From Deinococcus yavapaiensis KR-236 (GTDB lineage Bacteria; Deinococcota; Deinococci; Deinococcales; Deinococcaceae), in contig NZ_QJSX01000001.1 in the NCBI RefSeq assembly GCF_003217515.1, positions 372,001 through 436,000 of the forward strand: 64,000 nucleotides of DNA, given 5' to 3'. Of the stretch, positions 1 through 8,446 are shown piece after piece. The translations under genes and the position numbers were made by a program. The notes under the pieces were generated by a model. The model saw only the letters and a program-made list of their open reading frames with translations, made no database searches and had not been told where the DNA came from. Position 1 is the first letter of the stretch; each line of letters begins with the position of its first letter.

Positions 1-720
1 GTCGCCGTTCCCGCCGTCGAGCATCACGGTCGGATCGACGGTCACGCGTTCGTCGGATACCGAGCCGTTTCCGGCGAGTTCCTGTCTCACGCGCTCGAGC
101 GCGGCCTCGACGCGACCCGCCTTCGTCGCGCCGCGCTCGACTTCGCGAACTTCTTTCGTGCCTTGCACGCCCTCGATCCCGAGCCCGCGAAGCGCGTCAA
201 CGTTCCGAGCAGCGACTACGCCTTCGGAATGCGCGATGAAGGGTGGGAGGAAGGAGACGCCGCCTCGCTGTACGCGCGGGATCTGGAGGCGTACCGCAAG
301 TCACGCTTCGCCGACGCCGACACGGTCACCTTCCTCACGCAGGCGCTCGACCGGCACCTGACGACGCTGGAAGACGGCGCCGCCCACGTGCTGCTGCACG
401 GCGAGGTATCGCCCGGGCACGTCTTGCTGAACGAGGACGGTCACCTTCACGGAATCATCGACTTCAACGGAATGTACGTCGGTCGGTCCGCGCGCGACTT
501 CCTGTATCTCTACGAGACGTTCGGGAGGCGCTGGACGTCCGACCTGCTCGTCGCGTACGAATCGCCGGACGTGACTGCCACGCTCGACGAACTGCGCTTC
601 TTGCACGTGTGGCATACCCTCCTTCGCCTGATGTGGGCGGTCGAGCACGGTTTGGCGGATCTCGCGGCGCGGCGATCAGCGGACCTCGAGACCCTGCGAA
701 ACGGCCTGCGGCCAGACTGA
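1..720 (+). CDS. Phosphotransferase (APH/choline kinase fold), 5' end outside window
   Basis: The reading frame is open from base 1 and ends at TGA 718-720, so 239 C-terminal residues are visible and the start lies upstream. The C-terminal half has the kinase-like catalytic loop and the following IIDFNG segment that carries the metal-binding Asp of aminoglycoside phosphotransferase-like proteins. The usual HGD-x4-N loop reads HGE-VSPG-H (about 397-435), so both the catalytic Asp and the Mg-binding Asn are replaced. The family phosphorylates small molecules with ATP; the substrate cannot be told here. The substitutions may mean altered or lost activity. It is followed by a small HNH-like gene in the same direction. 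Confidence 0.75.
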   Translation, partial: VAVPAVEHHGRIDGHAFVGYRAVSGEFLSHALERGLDATRLRRAALDFANFFRALHALDPEPAKRVNVPSSDYAFGMRDEGWEEGDAASLYARDLEAYRKSRFADADTVTFLTQALDRHLTTLEDGAAHVLLHGEVSPGHVLLNEDGHLHGIIDFNGMYVGRSARDFLYLYETFGRRWTSDLLVAYESPDVTATLDELRFLHVWHTLLRLMWAVEHGLADLAARRSADLETLRNGLRPD

Positions 721-774
721 CGGGTCGCACGCCTCGTTGAACGACCGCTCATTTGAGTGCGCGTCGGCGCTCGC

Positions 775-786
775 TACACTTCCTTC
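775..786 (+). promoter_or_regulatory. -10 box TACACT, leaderless start of the HNH-like gene
   Basis: TACACT at 775-780 is followed by 6 nt and then ATG 787. Transcription would start at or next to the A of the ATG, so the mRNA would have no leader. No Shine-Dalgarno sequence is present. Confidence 0.5.
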
Positions 787-1056
787 ATGCCGATTTGCGC
801 GCTGTGCGGGCGCGACGTGCCGACCCTCACCGAGCATCACCTCGTGCCGCGCTCACGAGGCAAGAAAGGGCAGGAACTGCCGACCGTCATGATCTGCTCG
901 CCGTGCCACCGTCAACTCCACGTGCTGTTCACGAACGAGGAATTGGCGCGCGACTTCAACACCCTGGAGAAGCTGAGGGAGAACGAGGCCGTGCGGCGCT
1001 TCGTGAAGTGGATTCGCAAGCAGCACCCCGAGTCGTACGTGCGCGTGCGGCGTTAA
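787..1056 (+). CDS. Small HNH-type zinc-binding protein
   Basis: 89 residues. Two Cys pairs (C4/C7 and C37/C40) frame an EHHLVPRS segment and are followed by CHRQLH. This is the pattern of small HNH endonuclease-like proteins in which two CxxC knuckles bind zinc and the His-His pair belongs to the beta-beta-alpha metal site. The C-terminal half is charged and helical (KLRENEAVRRFVKWIRK). The start at ATG 787 fits the cysteine motif and the leaderless promoter. A nucleolytic or DNA-binding role is inferred from family only. No restriction methylase or phage gene is nearby. Confidence 0.7.
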   Translation: MPICALCGRDVPTLTEHHLVPRSRGKKGQELPTVMICSPCHRQLHVLFTNEELARDFNTLEKLRENEAVRRFVKWIRKQHPESYVRVRR

Positions 1057-1119
1057 CGCCGAGCGTACAAAATCAAGCGACCTCCACGCGCCCGAAGCGC
1101 GACTCTCAGAGGCGGCGCC

Positions 1120-1131
1120 TACAACGAGGGC
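1120..1131 (+). promoter_or_regulatory. -10 box TACAAC, leaderless start of the SDR gene
   Basis: TACAAC at 1120-1125 lies 6 nt before ATG 1132, the same geometry as at 787. Confidence 0.45.
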
Positions 1132-2130
1132 ATGACGCGACTCCTGCCCACGCTCGCCCTCGGCGCCGCCGCCCTCGTGCTCGCCAAGAAGCTCACCGAG
1201 AAGCCGTACGACCTCGCGGGCAAAGTCGTCCTGATCACGGGTGGTTCGCGCGGCCTGGGGTTGGTCCTCGCGCGGCAACTCGCCGACGAGGGCGCCAAGC
1301 TCGCCTTGTGCGCCCGCAGCGTAGAGGAACTGCGCGCAGCGCAAGCCGAATTCGACGCGAAGAACGTTCCGTGCGTGACGTACGTCGCCGACGTCGCCAG
1401 CGAGGCGGACGCGCGGCGCGTCGTTCACGACACGGCGGTGCACTACGGACGGCTGGACGTCCTGATCAACAACGCCGGGATCATCACCGTCGGGCCGATC
1501 GAGACGATGACCTTGAAGGACTATCACGACGCGATGAACGTCAACTACTTCGGCGCCCTGCACTTCATGCTCGCCGTGCGCGACGTCATGAAAGCGCAAG
1601 GCGGCGGGCGCATCGTGAACATCGCGTCCATCGGTGGAAAGGTCGCCGTGCCGCACCTCGTGCCGTACAGCGCCAGCAAGTTCGCTCTCAGCGGCCTCAG
1701 CAAAGGTTGGCGCTCGGAGCTCGCCAAGGACGGCGTCGTCGTCACGACCGTCCACCCGGGCTTGATCTCGACGGGCAGCCCGAGAAACGCGGACTTCAAA
1801 GGGCAGCACGAACTCGAATACGCCTGGTTCGCCGTCGCCGACAACTTGCCCGGCCTCGCGCAGAAGGTGGAGGATTGCGCCCGAGAAACCATCGCCGCCC
1901 TCAAGGCGGGACGCGCCGAGATCGTCACGAGCATTCCCGGCAAGGTTCTCGCCTTCCTCGGCGCCGTCTTGCCGGGCGTCATGGCGGACGCGAACGCCTT
2001 GCAGAACGTGTTGCTGCCCAAACCCGGTGGCGTCGGCACCCAAAAGCGCAAAGGTTCCGAAAGCGAAACGGCCCTCACGCAGAAGCTTCCGAGGAAGCAG
2101 GAGGCGGAACTCGCGAACAACGAGCTGTGA
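1132..2130 (+). CDS. Short-chain dehydrogenase/reductase with N-terminal membrane segment
   Basis: 332 residues. After a hydrophobic N-terminal stretch (residues 5-20, a possible membrane anchor) comes a classical SDR domain: the dinucleotide-binding GGSRGLG loop near residue 36, NNAG near 113, a catalytic Ser in the NIASIGG segment and the YSASK catalytic Tyr/Lys. The last 50 residues are lysine-rich and poorly conserved. SDRs of this type oxidise or reduce hydroxyl/keto groups with NAD(P)H; the substrate is unknown. It stands alone, with a convergent thioesterase gene downstream. Confidence 0.85.
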   Translation: MTRLLPTLALGAAALVLAKKLTEKPYDLAGKVVLITGGSRGLGLVLARQLADEGAKLALCARSVEELRAAQAEFDAKNVPCVTYVADVASEADARRVVHDTAVHYGRLDVLINNAGIITVGPIETMTLKDYHDAMNVNYFGALHFMLAVRDVMKAQGGGRIVNIASIGGKVAVPHLVPYSASKFALSGLSKGWRSELAKDGVVVTTVHPGLISTGSPRNADFKGQHELEYAWFAVADNLPGLAQKVEDCARETIAALKAGRAEIVTSIPGKVLAFLGAVLPGVMADANALQNVLLPKPGGVGTQKRKGSESETALTQKLPRKQEAELANNEL

Positions 2131-2141
2131 CGGCGCGGTCG

Positions 2142-2582
2142 TCAGACCGACGCGCCCGCGTGGTTCGTCAACTTTCCCCGCGCTCCCTCGTGCAGCGACG
2201 AGCGAAGCTCGTCGGGCAGGGGAATCGGTCGGTGCGTGTCCTTGTCGGTGAGGACGTACACCGTTTCGGTCGTGGCGAGCACGGCCTCGTCTCCGAACCT
2301 TCGGAAGGTCGTGGTGAGCGTGAAGGAGGTCGTGCCGAGCCTCGTCGTCTCGGTCGCGAGGTCGAGGACGTCGTCGAACTTCGCGGACGCGCGCCACTCG
2401 GTCGTCTGCTTCACGAGGCGGTAGTCGAGCTCGCCGCTCGCCTGCGCCTCGCCGAGGCCGAGCGCGCGGAAGAACTCCGTCGTGGAGATGTCGACGTACT
2501 CGCCGTAGCGGGCGTTGAACACGATCTTTTGCGCGTCGCACTCGGAGTAGCGGACGCGCATCAGAAAGCGGAAGGGAGGCAT
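2142..2582 (-). CDS. Acyl-CoA thioesterase, 4HBT hotdog fold
   Basis: 146 residues. The N-terminus has the hotdog signature VRYSECDAQKIVFNARYGEYVD, matching the YbgC-type 4-hydroxybenzoyl-CoA thioesterase active-site loop, with the catalytic Asp in ECDAQ. It probably hydrolyses short or medium acyl-CoAs in the cytoplasm. The start at ATG 2582 was chosen because the signature begins about 8 residues later; longer versions would run into the divergent lysZ promoter. The gap to lysZ is 52 bp, so the two probably share a bidirectional promoter region. Confidence 0.85.
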   Translation of the reverse strand: MPPFRFLMRVRYSECDAQKIVFNARYGEYVDISTTEFFRALGLGEAQASGELDYRLVKQTTEWRASAKFDDVLDLATETTRLGTTSFTLTTTFRRFGDEAVLATTETVYVLTDKDTHRPIPLPDELRSSLHEGARGKLTNHAGASV

Positions 2583-2621
2583 GGCGTCATCGTACCTGCC
2601 CGCCTCGCCGCGCGAACGCGG

Positions 2622-2634
2622 TAGCATTCCCTGC
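2622..2634 (+). promoter_or_regulatory. -10 box TAGCAT, leaderless start of lysZ
   Basis: TAGCAT at 2622-2627 lies 7 nt before ATG 2635; no Shine-Dalgarno sequence is seen. Confidence 0.4.
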
Positions 2635-3438
2635 ATGATCGTGGTGAAGGTGGGCGGATCGGAAGGCATCGACCTCGACGCGGTGTGCGCGGACATCGCG
2701 CACCTTTGGAGCGCGGGCACACGAATGGTGCTCGTGCACGGCGGCAGCGCCGAGACGAACCGCGTGGCGGAGGCGCTCGGTCACCCGCCGAAGTTCGTCA
2801 CGAGCCCGAGCGGCTTCACGAGTCGCTTCACGGACCGCGCGACGTTGGAGATCTTCGAGATGGTGTACTGCGGCAAGGTCAACAAAGGCATCGTGGAGAG
2901 GTTGCAGCGCCTCGGCGTGAACGCCGTGGGTTTGTCGGGCCTCGACGGCCGCATCTTCGAGGGCAAGCACAAGGACTCCGTGCGCTCCGTGGAGGACGGC
3001 AAGGTGAAGGTGCTGCGCGGCGACCATACCGGAACGGTGGAGAAGGTGAACACGCACCTCGTCGAGCTTTTGCTCGACGGCGGCTACCTTCCGGTGTTGA
3101 CGCCGCCGGGCGCGAGCTTCGACGGAGTGGCGGTGAACGTCGACGGGGACCGCGCGGCGGCGGCGCTCGCAGCGGCCATGCACGCCGAGGCGCTCTTGCT
3201 GCTGTCCAACGTGCCGGGCCTCCTGCGCGCCTTTCCCGACGAGTCGAGCCTCATCGAGCGCATCGACGCGAGCGACGTGGAAGCGTACCTGGAGTTCGCG
3301 CAAGGCCGCATGAAGAAGAAGGTGCTGGGCGCGGCGGAAGCGGTGCAGGGAGGCGTGGGGCGCGTCATCTTCGGAGACGCGCGCGTCGAAGGCCCCGTCT
3401 CGGCGGCCCTCGCCGGACGCGGCACCGTCGTGTCGTGA
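2635..3438 (+). CDS. lysZ: [LysW]-aminoadipate/glutamate kinase
   Basis: 267 residues of the amino-acid kinase family. The N-terminus MIVVKVGGSEGID has the phosphate-binding KxGGS motif, followed by VHGGS and later the nucleotide-site segment NVDGDRAAAALA and LLLLSNVPGLL. The protein resembles LysZ, which phosphorylates alpha-aminoadipate carried on LysW in the LysW-dependent lysine pathway of Deinococcus-Thermus, rather than free acetylglutamate kinase. Support comes from lysK 1.8 kb downstream on the same strand. LysW itself is not in the window. The start at ATG 2635 places the kinase motif at residue 5. Confidence 0.88.
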   Translation: MIVVKVGGSEGIDLDAVCADIAHLWSAGTRMVLVHGGSAETNRVAEALGHPPKFVTSPSGFTSRFTDRATLEIFEMVYCGKVNKGIVERLQRLGVNAVGLSGLDGRIFEGKHKDSVRSVEDGKVKVLRGDHTGTVEKVNTHLVELLLDGGYLPVLTPPGASFDGVAVNVDGDRAAAALAAAMHAEALLLLSNVPGLLRAFPDESSLIERIDASDVEAYLEFAQGRMKKKVLGAAEAVQGGVGRVIFGDARVEGPVSAALAGRGTVVS

Positions 3439-3448
3439 GCGTCGAGCC

Positions 3449-3667
3449 GTGAGGGGATTGCCGCTCGTCACGGTCTTGCTGCTGAGCGCGTGCGCGTTCT
3501 TCGCGGGGCGCTTTCTGCACGGCCCGAGCTGGTGGATCGGCCTCGCCATCGTGCTGAGCATTCCCTTCTCGGTGCGCGCCCGAGAAGGCGCCTTGACGCG
3601 CGGTGAGCGAGGCTGGGCGTACGTCCTGAGCGCCGCGGGCTTCGCCGCCGGGTTCTTCAGCGCGTGA
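3449..3667 (+). CDS. Small membrane protein
   Basis: 72 residues, GTG start at 3449, 10 nt after lysZ. Three hydrophobic stretches (about residues 4-19, 28-42 and 58-71) suggest a small integral membrane protein. An LLSAC segment near residue 11-15 resembles a lipobox, but the following sequence is again hydrophobic, so a membrane span is more likely. Its stop overlaps the next GTG start (GTGA, 3664-3667), which suggests translational coupling. I do not recognise a family. Confidence 0.55.
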   Translation: MRGLPLVTVLLLSACAFFAGRFLHGPSWWIGLAIVLSIPFSVRAREGALTRGERGWAYVLSAAGFAAGFFSA

Positions 3668-4359
3668 AGCGCGTCGAGAACGCCGTGCTCGCCGCGTGCG
3701 GCTCGCTGGACCATCCGCTCGCGGAAGCCTTGCTCGTCCGAGCCGCCGATTCGAAGGCTTTTGTCGACTTCGTCGAGGCGCACGCTTCGAAGCTGCGCAA
3801 GAAGGTGCGATTGGCCGTTTCGGACGAGGAGCGCGCGGATCTGCTCGCCGAACTCGACGTCGCGACCTTTCTGGGGCGCGACCGTCGCCTCGTCTTGACG
3901 TACGAGCCGTTTCACGCGCCCGATCGCCGCGGCCCGGACTTCAAGGTGGTCTTCAAGGGACACAGCGTGTTTCACGTGGAGGTCACGAGGCCGCGGCTTC
4001 GAGGCGTGTCCCACGACCAGGCCGTTTGGAAGGTCGCGCGGGTGCTGTGCGACAAGGTCGGGCAGTTGCCGCCCGGCGCGGCGAACCTACTCGTGATCGT
4101 GGTGCCGCCGGAATCGAACACGGCGGACCTCGTGCCCGAAGCGGTGGGGACGATCGAACGCGCGGCGGGAAACGCCGCTTCGAGCGCTCGCCTGGCGGGC
4201 GTCAAGACGTACGGGCGCGACCGCGCGCGGCTCGGGGCGGTGGTGCTGTGGTCTTCGACGGAAAGCGGGAGGCCGTCGAGCGTGCGAACGTGGTTGGAGC
4301 CTCGCGCGAAGCATCCCGTCTCTCCCGACGTCCTCAAGGTCTTCGCGCGCACCGAGTGA
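3664..4359 (+). CDS. Unknown protein with possible PD-(D/E)XK nuclease-like core
   Basis: 231 residues, GTG start overlapping the stop of the preceding gene. The central part reads GPDFKVVFKG then FHVEVTR (about residues 80-105). An Asp followed 12-15 residues later by ExT at the end of a beta strand resembles the catalytic core of PD-(D/E)XK enzymes, with Thr in place of the Lys. The rest has alternating helix/strand character and no membrane segment. Function is unknown. Its position between lysZ and lysK looks incidental, as no lysine pathway enzyme matches it. The nuclease-like call is a visual motif match only. Confidence 0.6.
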   Translation: MKRVENAVLAACGSLDHPLAEALLVRAADSKAFVDFVEAHASKLRKKVRLAVSDEERADLLAELDVATFLGRDRRLVLTYEPFHAPDRRGPDFKVVFKGHSVFHVEVTRPRLRGVSHDQAVWKVARVLCDKVGQLPPGAANLLVIVVPPESNTADLVPEAVGTIERAAGNAASSARLAGVKTYGRDRARLGAVVLWSSTESGRPSSVRTWLEPRAKHPVSPDVLKVFARTE

Positions 4360-4373
4360 TCCACGGCGAAAGG

Positions 4374-4400
4374 AGGGCCGCGTCGCGGCCCTTCATCTTT
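4374..4400 (+). terminator. Hairpin terminator
   Basis: Perfect 8-bp GC-rich stem 4374-4381 with 4385-4392 (AGGGCCGC / GCGGCCCT), 3-nt loop, followed by TCATCTTT. It separates the preceding gene from the next one. Confidence 0.55.
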
Positions 4401-4439
4401 CGTTTCGAGGATGTCGGAACGCGCTACTCTGTGGTGAGA

Positions 4440-5276
4440 ATGACGATGCAAGACCGCGTACTGACCGCATTGAGGCAAGCCGGGTTCGACGGACGTCCCG
4501 CCGCGACGCTCGACAAGGACGGGGCGGTGTTCGCCTTGCTGGACGACACGTTGCTCTACCTCGAAGACTCGGGCGCGCGCAGCGTTTCCCTGCGAGACAT
4601 CAACCGCATCCACTCGGACGCCGCGGGCGTCCTGCGCGTCGAGACGCCCGCCGGGACGGCCATCACGGCGTCCCTCGTCGGCTTCGATCCCACGCGCGTG
4701 CAGCACTTCTTCAAGGAAGTCAAGGACGCCACCAACCGCGCCAAGTCCCTGCCGCCCGCTCCGACGCCGGCAGGCAGCAACCCCGCGTGGAAGACGGGCT
4801 GGGCGGGCGGAGCAACTCAGCCGAGCGCGGTCGGAGGGTCGCCCGTGACGGCGGCCCAAGCGAGCGTCGTCACGCCCTCCTCCACGCCCGAAACCGTCAC
4901 GCCGACGCCGACGGCGGTGGAGGAGCCTCGGCGCGTCGTCATCTCGAGCGCGCCCAAACAGGCGGCGGAGCCGGTCGTGTCCGCGCCGCAAGCGCCGCGT
5001 GAAGCCGAGTCCACTCCGGAGGCGTTCACGGCGCCTCGCTCGGCGCTTCCCCGCATTCCCGACGTGGGCCGATTCGCGCCGACGCTGCGGTTGCTCGGCG
5101 TGCTGATGTTCCTCGTCGGCGCGGGCGTGGGCTTCTTGCAATGGCGGGCGGGCGCGCAACTGACGGGGTTGTGGACCTTCGGAATCGGCGGGGTCGGCGC
5201 ATTCGCGCTGTACGTGTTCGGCGAGGTCGTACGGGCCGTGGCGGGCATCGCGGCGCGGGTGTCTCGAGAAGGATGA
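4440..5276 (+). CDS. Unknown protein with low-complexity linker and two C-terminal membrane segments
   Basis: 278 residues. Residues 1-105 form a folded-looking N-terminal domain (ends near FFKEVKDATNRAK). Then comes a long Pro/Thr/Ala/Val-rich linker (about 106-205), then two hydrophobic helices (about 218-235 and 245-262) and a short cytoplasmic tail. The architecture suggests a soluble sensor or binding domain tethered to the membrane. The family is not recognised. The start ATG 4440 is preceded by a purine-rich GGTGAGA. Its stop TGA overlaps the ATG of lysK (ATGA at 5273-5276), so the two are probably translationally coupled. Confidence 0.65.
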   Translation: MTMQDRVLTALRQAGFDGRPAATLDKDGAVFALLDDTLLYLEDSGARSVSLRDINRIHSDAAGVLRVETPAGTAITASLVGFDPTRVQHFFKEVKDATNRAKSLPPAPTPAGSNPAWKTGWAGGATQPSAVGGSPVTAAQASVVTPSSTPETVTPTPTAVEEPRRVVISSAPKQAAEPVVSAPQAPREAESTPEAFTAPRSALPRIPDVGRFAPTLRLLGVLMFLVGAGVGFLQWRAGAQLTGLWTFGIGGVGAFALYVFGEVVRAVAGIAARVSREG

Positions 5277-6340
5277 CGTCGAGCGACGCTTTGGCCCTCT
5301 TGAAGGGCGCCGTGAGCCTTCCGAGCGTGAGCGGCGAGGAAGGCGCGGTGGCCGCCTTCCTCGTGGAGTGGATGCGCGCGCACGGATTCGACGCGCACGT
5401 CGACGAGGCTGGCAACGCGGTCGGGGAGCGCGGCGAGGGACCCGTCACGGTCGTGCTGCTCGGACACATCGATACGGTTCCCGGCGACATCGCCGTGCGC
5501 GAGGAAGACGGCGCGCTCTACGGTCGGGGCAGCGTCGACGCGAAGGGCAGTTTCTGCGCGTTCGTCGCGGCCGTCGCGAACTTGGAGGGCGACTCGCTGA
5601 AAGGCGCGCGGTTCGTGTGCGTCGGCGCGACGGAGGAGGAAGCGCCGAGCAGCAAGGGCGCTCGGCACGCCGTCACGCGCTATCGACCGGACTTCGTCCT
5701 GATCGGCGAGCCGAGCGGCGAAAGCGGCCTCACCCTCGGCTACAAGGGGCGTCTCGTCGTGAAGGCCGCCGTGGAGAAGGACAACTTCCACAGCGCGGGC
5801 GACGGGACGAGCGCGGCCGACGACCTCGCCGAGTTCTGGTTTCGGGTGCGCGCGTGGGCACGCGAGCATTCCGGTCAAGGTCCCTTCCACGCGATTCAAG
5901 CGACGCTGCAACGCTTCGCAGGCGACACGGACGGCCTCACTCAGTCGGCGCACGCCACCGTCGGCCTGCGCCTCCCGCTCGCTTGGCCTCCGCGGGCGGC
6001 CGAAGCGGCCCTGCGAGCCCTCATCGTGGATTTGCCCGTCACCCTCGTCTTCACCGGGCACGAGGAGGCCGTGCGGCATGACAAGGACAACGCTCTCACG
6101 CGCGCCTTGCGCCTCGCCATGCGCGCCGAGGGCCTCACGCCGACGTTCAAGGTGAAGACGGGCACGAGCGACATGAACGTGGTCGCGCCGCTTTGGAAGG
6201 TGCCGACCGTGGCGTACGGGCCGGGCGACTCTTCGCTCGACCACACGCCCAACGAGCACGTGCCGCTCGACGAGTACCTACGCTGCGTCCGCGTCCTCAC
6301 GACGGCGCTCACGCGGATCGCATCACTTCAGGGGCGCTGA
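5273..6340 (+). CDS. lysK: [LysW]-lysine hydrolase, M20 peptidase family
   Basis: 355 residues. Metal-ligand motifs of M20 peptidases are in order: LLGHIDTVPG (His and Asp), GSVDAKG (bridging Asp), GATEEEAP (catalytic and ligand Glu), IGEPS and the late SLDHTPNEH (His). LysK removes lysine (or ornithine) from the C-terminus of the carrier protein LysW in the last step of the LysW lysine pathway. Length and motifs fit that family better than a general carboxypeptidase, and lysZ lies upstream. The ATG at 5273 overlaps the previous stop. Confidence 0.87.
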   Translation: MTSSDALALLKGAVSLPSVSGEEGAVAAFLVEWMRAHGFDAHVDEAGNAVGERGEGPVTVVLLGHIDTVPGDIAVREEDGALYGRGSVDAKGSFCAFVAAVANLEGDSLKGARFVCVGATEEEAPSSKGARHAVTRYRPDFVLIGEPSGESGLTLGYKGRLVVKAAVEKDNFHSAGDGTSAADDLAEFWFRVRAWAREHSGQGPFHAIQATLQRFAGDTDGLTQSAHATVGLRLPLAWPPRAAEAALRALIVDLPVTLVFTGHEEAVRHDKDNALTRALRLAMRAEGLTPTFKVKTGTSDMNVVAPLWKVPTVAYGPGDSSLDHTPNEHVPLDEYLRCVRVLTTALTRIASLQGR

Positions 6341-6375
6341 ACGCGGCTGCGAACGTCCGAGTCTTATCTTGACTC

Positions 6376-8127
6376 GTGACGCTCGTCCTCGCGCTTCTCG
6401 TCATCACCGTCGTCCTGTTCGCCACCGAATTCTTCCCGGTCGACGTCACCGCCCTGCTGTTGCTCACGGCCCTGCTGCTGCTGGGGCTTTTGACGCCGAA
6501 GGAGGCGTTCGCGAGCTTCGGCAACGACACGATCATCACGCTCGCGGGCCTGTTCGTCCTCACGCGGTCCTTGCTGCGCACGGGCGTCATCGAGCTCGTC
6601 GGCAACTTTTTGTCGCGCTTGTCGAAGAACGCGTCGGCGACCGTTCGCTTCATGCTGACGGGCGTCGCGTTCGTCAGCGCGTTCACGTCGAACACCGCCA
6701 CGACCGCCGTGTTTTTGCCTGTCATGCTCGGTCTCGCGCGGCGCTTGAACGTCAATCCCGGCAAGGTCCTCATGCCGCTCGCGCACGCCTCCATCCTCGG
6801 AGGCACCATCACCGTCATCGGCACGAGCACCAATCTCGTCGTGTCGGGCCTCCTGCCGCGCTACGACCTCAAGCCCTTGGGCTTCTTCGAGCTCGCCTGG
6901 GTCGGGTTGCCCATCACGGTGATCGGCTTGGCGTACCTCTTCTTCGTCGCGCCGCGCCTCCTTCCCGCTCGCGCCGACGACTTGGAAGGCAGTCAAGTTC
7001 GCCGCTACCTCGCCGACGTCCTCTTGGAGGACGCCTCGCCGCTCGTCGGCACAACCCTGCGAGAATCCGGGTTGGGGCGTGATTACGGACTCAACGTCGT
7101 CGCGGTGGGCCGTGACGGGCAAACCATTCCCGCTCCGAACGCCGACTTCCGAATCGAAGCGGGCGACAAGCTCGTCGTGGAAGGCCAAACCGACCGACTG
7201 CTCGCCGCCAAGACCTCGCTCGGCGTGCAGCTCAAAGCGGAGCGCAAGCGTTTCGAACGCCTCGAAGGTGACGACGAGCAAGGCCACGTGCGCCTCGTCG
7301 AAGTCGTCGTCATGCCTCGTTCTCCCCTGCTCGGTCGAACGCTGCGGGAAGCGAAGTTCCGCGAGCGGTACGGCCTGAGCGTCCTCGGTTTGCATCGCCG
7401 CGCTCGGCACGAGGAGCGCTTGTCGCGCACCCGCTTTCAAGTCGGCGACGTCTTGCTGGTGCAAGGAACGAACGAGCGGCTGCGGAGCATCGGCGATCAC
7501 CTCACCGTCCTCGCCGACGTCAGCGAGCATCAACGTGACACGAGCAAGGCGCCCATCTCGATTCTCGCGTTTCTCGGCGCCCTCGTCCTCGGAGCGACGG
7601 GCCTCGTGCCGCTCGCCGTCGCCGTCGTCGCCGCCGTCACCTTGCTGCTCGTCACGCGCGTCATCACGCCCGAGGACGGCTACGGCGCCGTCGAGTGGAC
7701 GGTCCTCGTCCTCATCGCGTGCATGCTCGCCTTCGGCGCGGCCTTCGAGCAAAGCGGCGCCGCGAGCGCCGTCGCGAAGTGGCTGGCCGCGACCCTCGAG
7801 CCCATCGGGCCGCGCGGTCTGCTCGCCGGGTTCTTCGTCCTCACCGTCTTGCTGACGCAACCGCTGAGCAACCAAGCCGCCGCGCTCGTCATGCTGCCCG
7901 TGGCGCTCGGCGTCGCCGGAGAACTCGAGCTCAATGCGCGCCCGTTCGTCGTGGCCATCACCATCGCCGCGAGCAACTCCTTCGTCTCGCCGCTGGAACC
8001 CGCGTCGCTGCTCGTCTTCGGTCCGGGACGCTACACGTTCCTCGACTTCGTCAAGGTCGGCGCGGGCCTCACCGTCATCTCCTTCGTCCTCGCGATGATC
8101 GTCATCCCGATGGTCTGGCCGTTTTGA
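6376..8127 (+). CDS. SLC13/DASS-type transporter with two RCK_C domains
   Basis: 583 residues, GTG start at 6376. Hydrophobic helices fill residues 1-200 and 390-580. The SNTATTAVFLPV segment near residue 112 and the SNQAAALVMLPV segment near 498 are the paired hairpin motifs of sodium/dicarboxylate or sulfate symporters of the SLC13 family. Between them lie two RCK_C/TrkA-C-like domains (about 205-290 and 295-375; for example the GLNVVAVGRDG and GLSVLGLHRRA segments), which probably bind a regulatory ligand. Substrate is not predictable; candidates are sulfate or dicarboxylates. No partner gene is adjacent. Confidence 0.85.
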   Translation: MTLVLALLVITVVLFATEFFPVDVTALLLLTALLLLGLLTPKEAFASFGNDTIITLAGLFVLTRSLLRTGVIELVGNFLSRLSKNASATVRFMLTGVAFVSAFTSNTATTAVFLPVMLGLARRLNVNPGKVLMPLAHASILGGTITVIGTSTNLVVSGLLPRYDLKPLGFFELAWVGLPITVIGLAYLFFVAPRLLPARADDLEGSQVRRYLADVLLEDASPLVGTTLRESGLGRDYGLNVVAVGRDGQTIPAPNADFRIEAGDKLVVEGQTDRLLAAKTSLGVQLKAERKRFERLEGDDEQGHVRLVEVVVMPRSPLLGRTLREAKFRERYGLSVLGLHRRARHEERLSRTRFQVGDVLLVQGTNERLRSIGDHLTVLADVSEHQRDTSKAPISILAFLGALVLGATGLVPLAVAVVAAVTLLLVTRVITPEDGYGAVEWTVLVLIACMLAFGAAFEQSGAASAVAKWLAATLEPIGPRGLLAGFFVLTVLLTQPLSNQAAALVMLPVALGVAGELELNARPFVVAITIAASNSFVSPLEPASLLVFGPGRYTFLDFVKVGAGLTVISFVLAMIVIPMVWPF

Positions 8128-8166
8128 CCCGTGTCGAAGCACGCTCCGCGCGAGAAAAGGGTCCTC

Positions 8167-8178
8167 TATACTGCCCGC
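8167..8178 (+). promoter_or_regulatory. -10 box TATACT, leaderless start
   Basis: TATACT at 8167-8172 followed by 6 nt and ATG 8179. Confidence 0.5.
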
Positions 8179-8391
8179 ATGAACAACGAACAACTCACCT
8201 CTTCGGACCGTCAAGTCCTGCACGACATGCAGGCGCAACTCGACCGACAGCACACGACCACCATCGTCGCCGTGACGCTCGGCGTGACGGTCGGCGTGGC
8301 CGTGGCGACGGGCGTCGCGCTGTGGGTGCTGTCGAAAGGACGGCGGGCGAACGTGGTGACGGACGATCCGGAAGCGCCTTTGTTCGTGTGA
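8179..8391 (+). CDS. Small single-pass membrane protein
   Basis: 70 residues. A polar N-terminal helix (residues 1-27, with DRQVLHDMQAQLDRQH) is followed by one membrane span (about 30-50, TIVAVTLGVTVGVAV then ATGVALWVL) and a short basic/acidic tail. The family is not recognised. The start is fixed by the close -10 box and the composition. It converges with the P450 gene on the other strand. Confidence 0.6.
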   Translation: MNNEQLTSSDRQVLHDMQAQLDRQHTTTIVAVTLGVTVGVAVATGVALWVLSKGRRANVVTDDPEAPLFV

Positions 8392-8446
8392 GGGGCGACC
8401 TTCGCCCTTCCCCGCTTTTGCGCTGCGTCTCGGTTCGTCTCCTCGT

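Noticed and set aside
853..2541. 562-residue minus-strand frame opposite the SDR gene
   Set aside because: Low-complexity Arg/Gly composition and complete overlap with a clear SDR.
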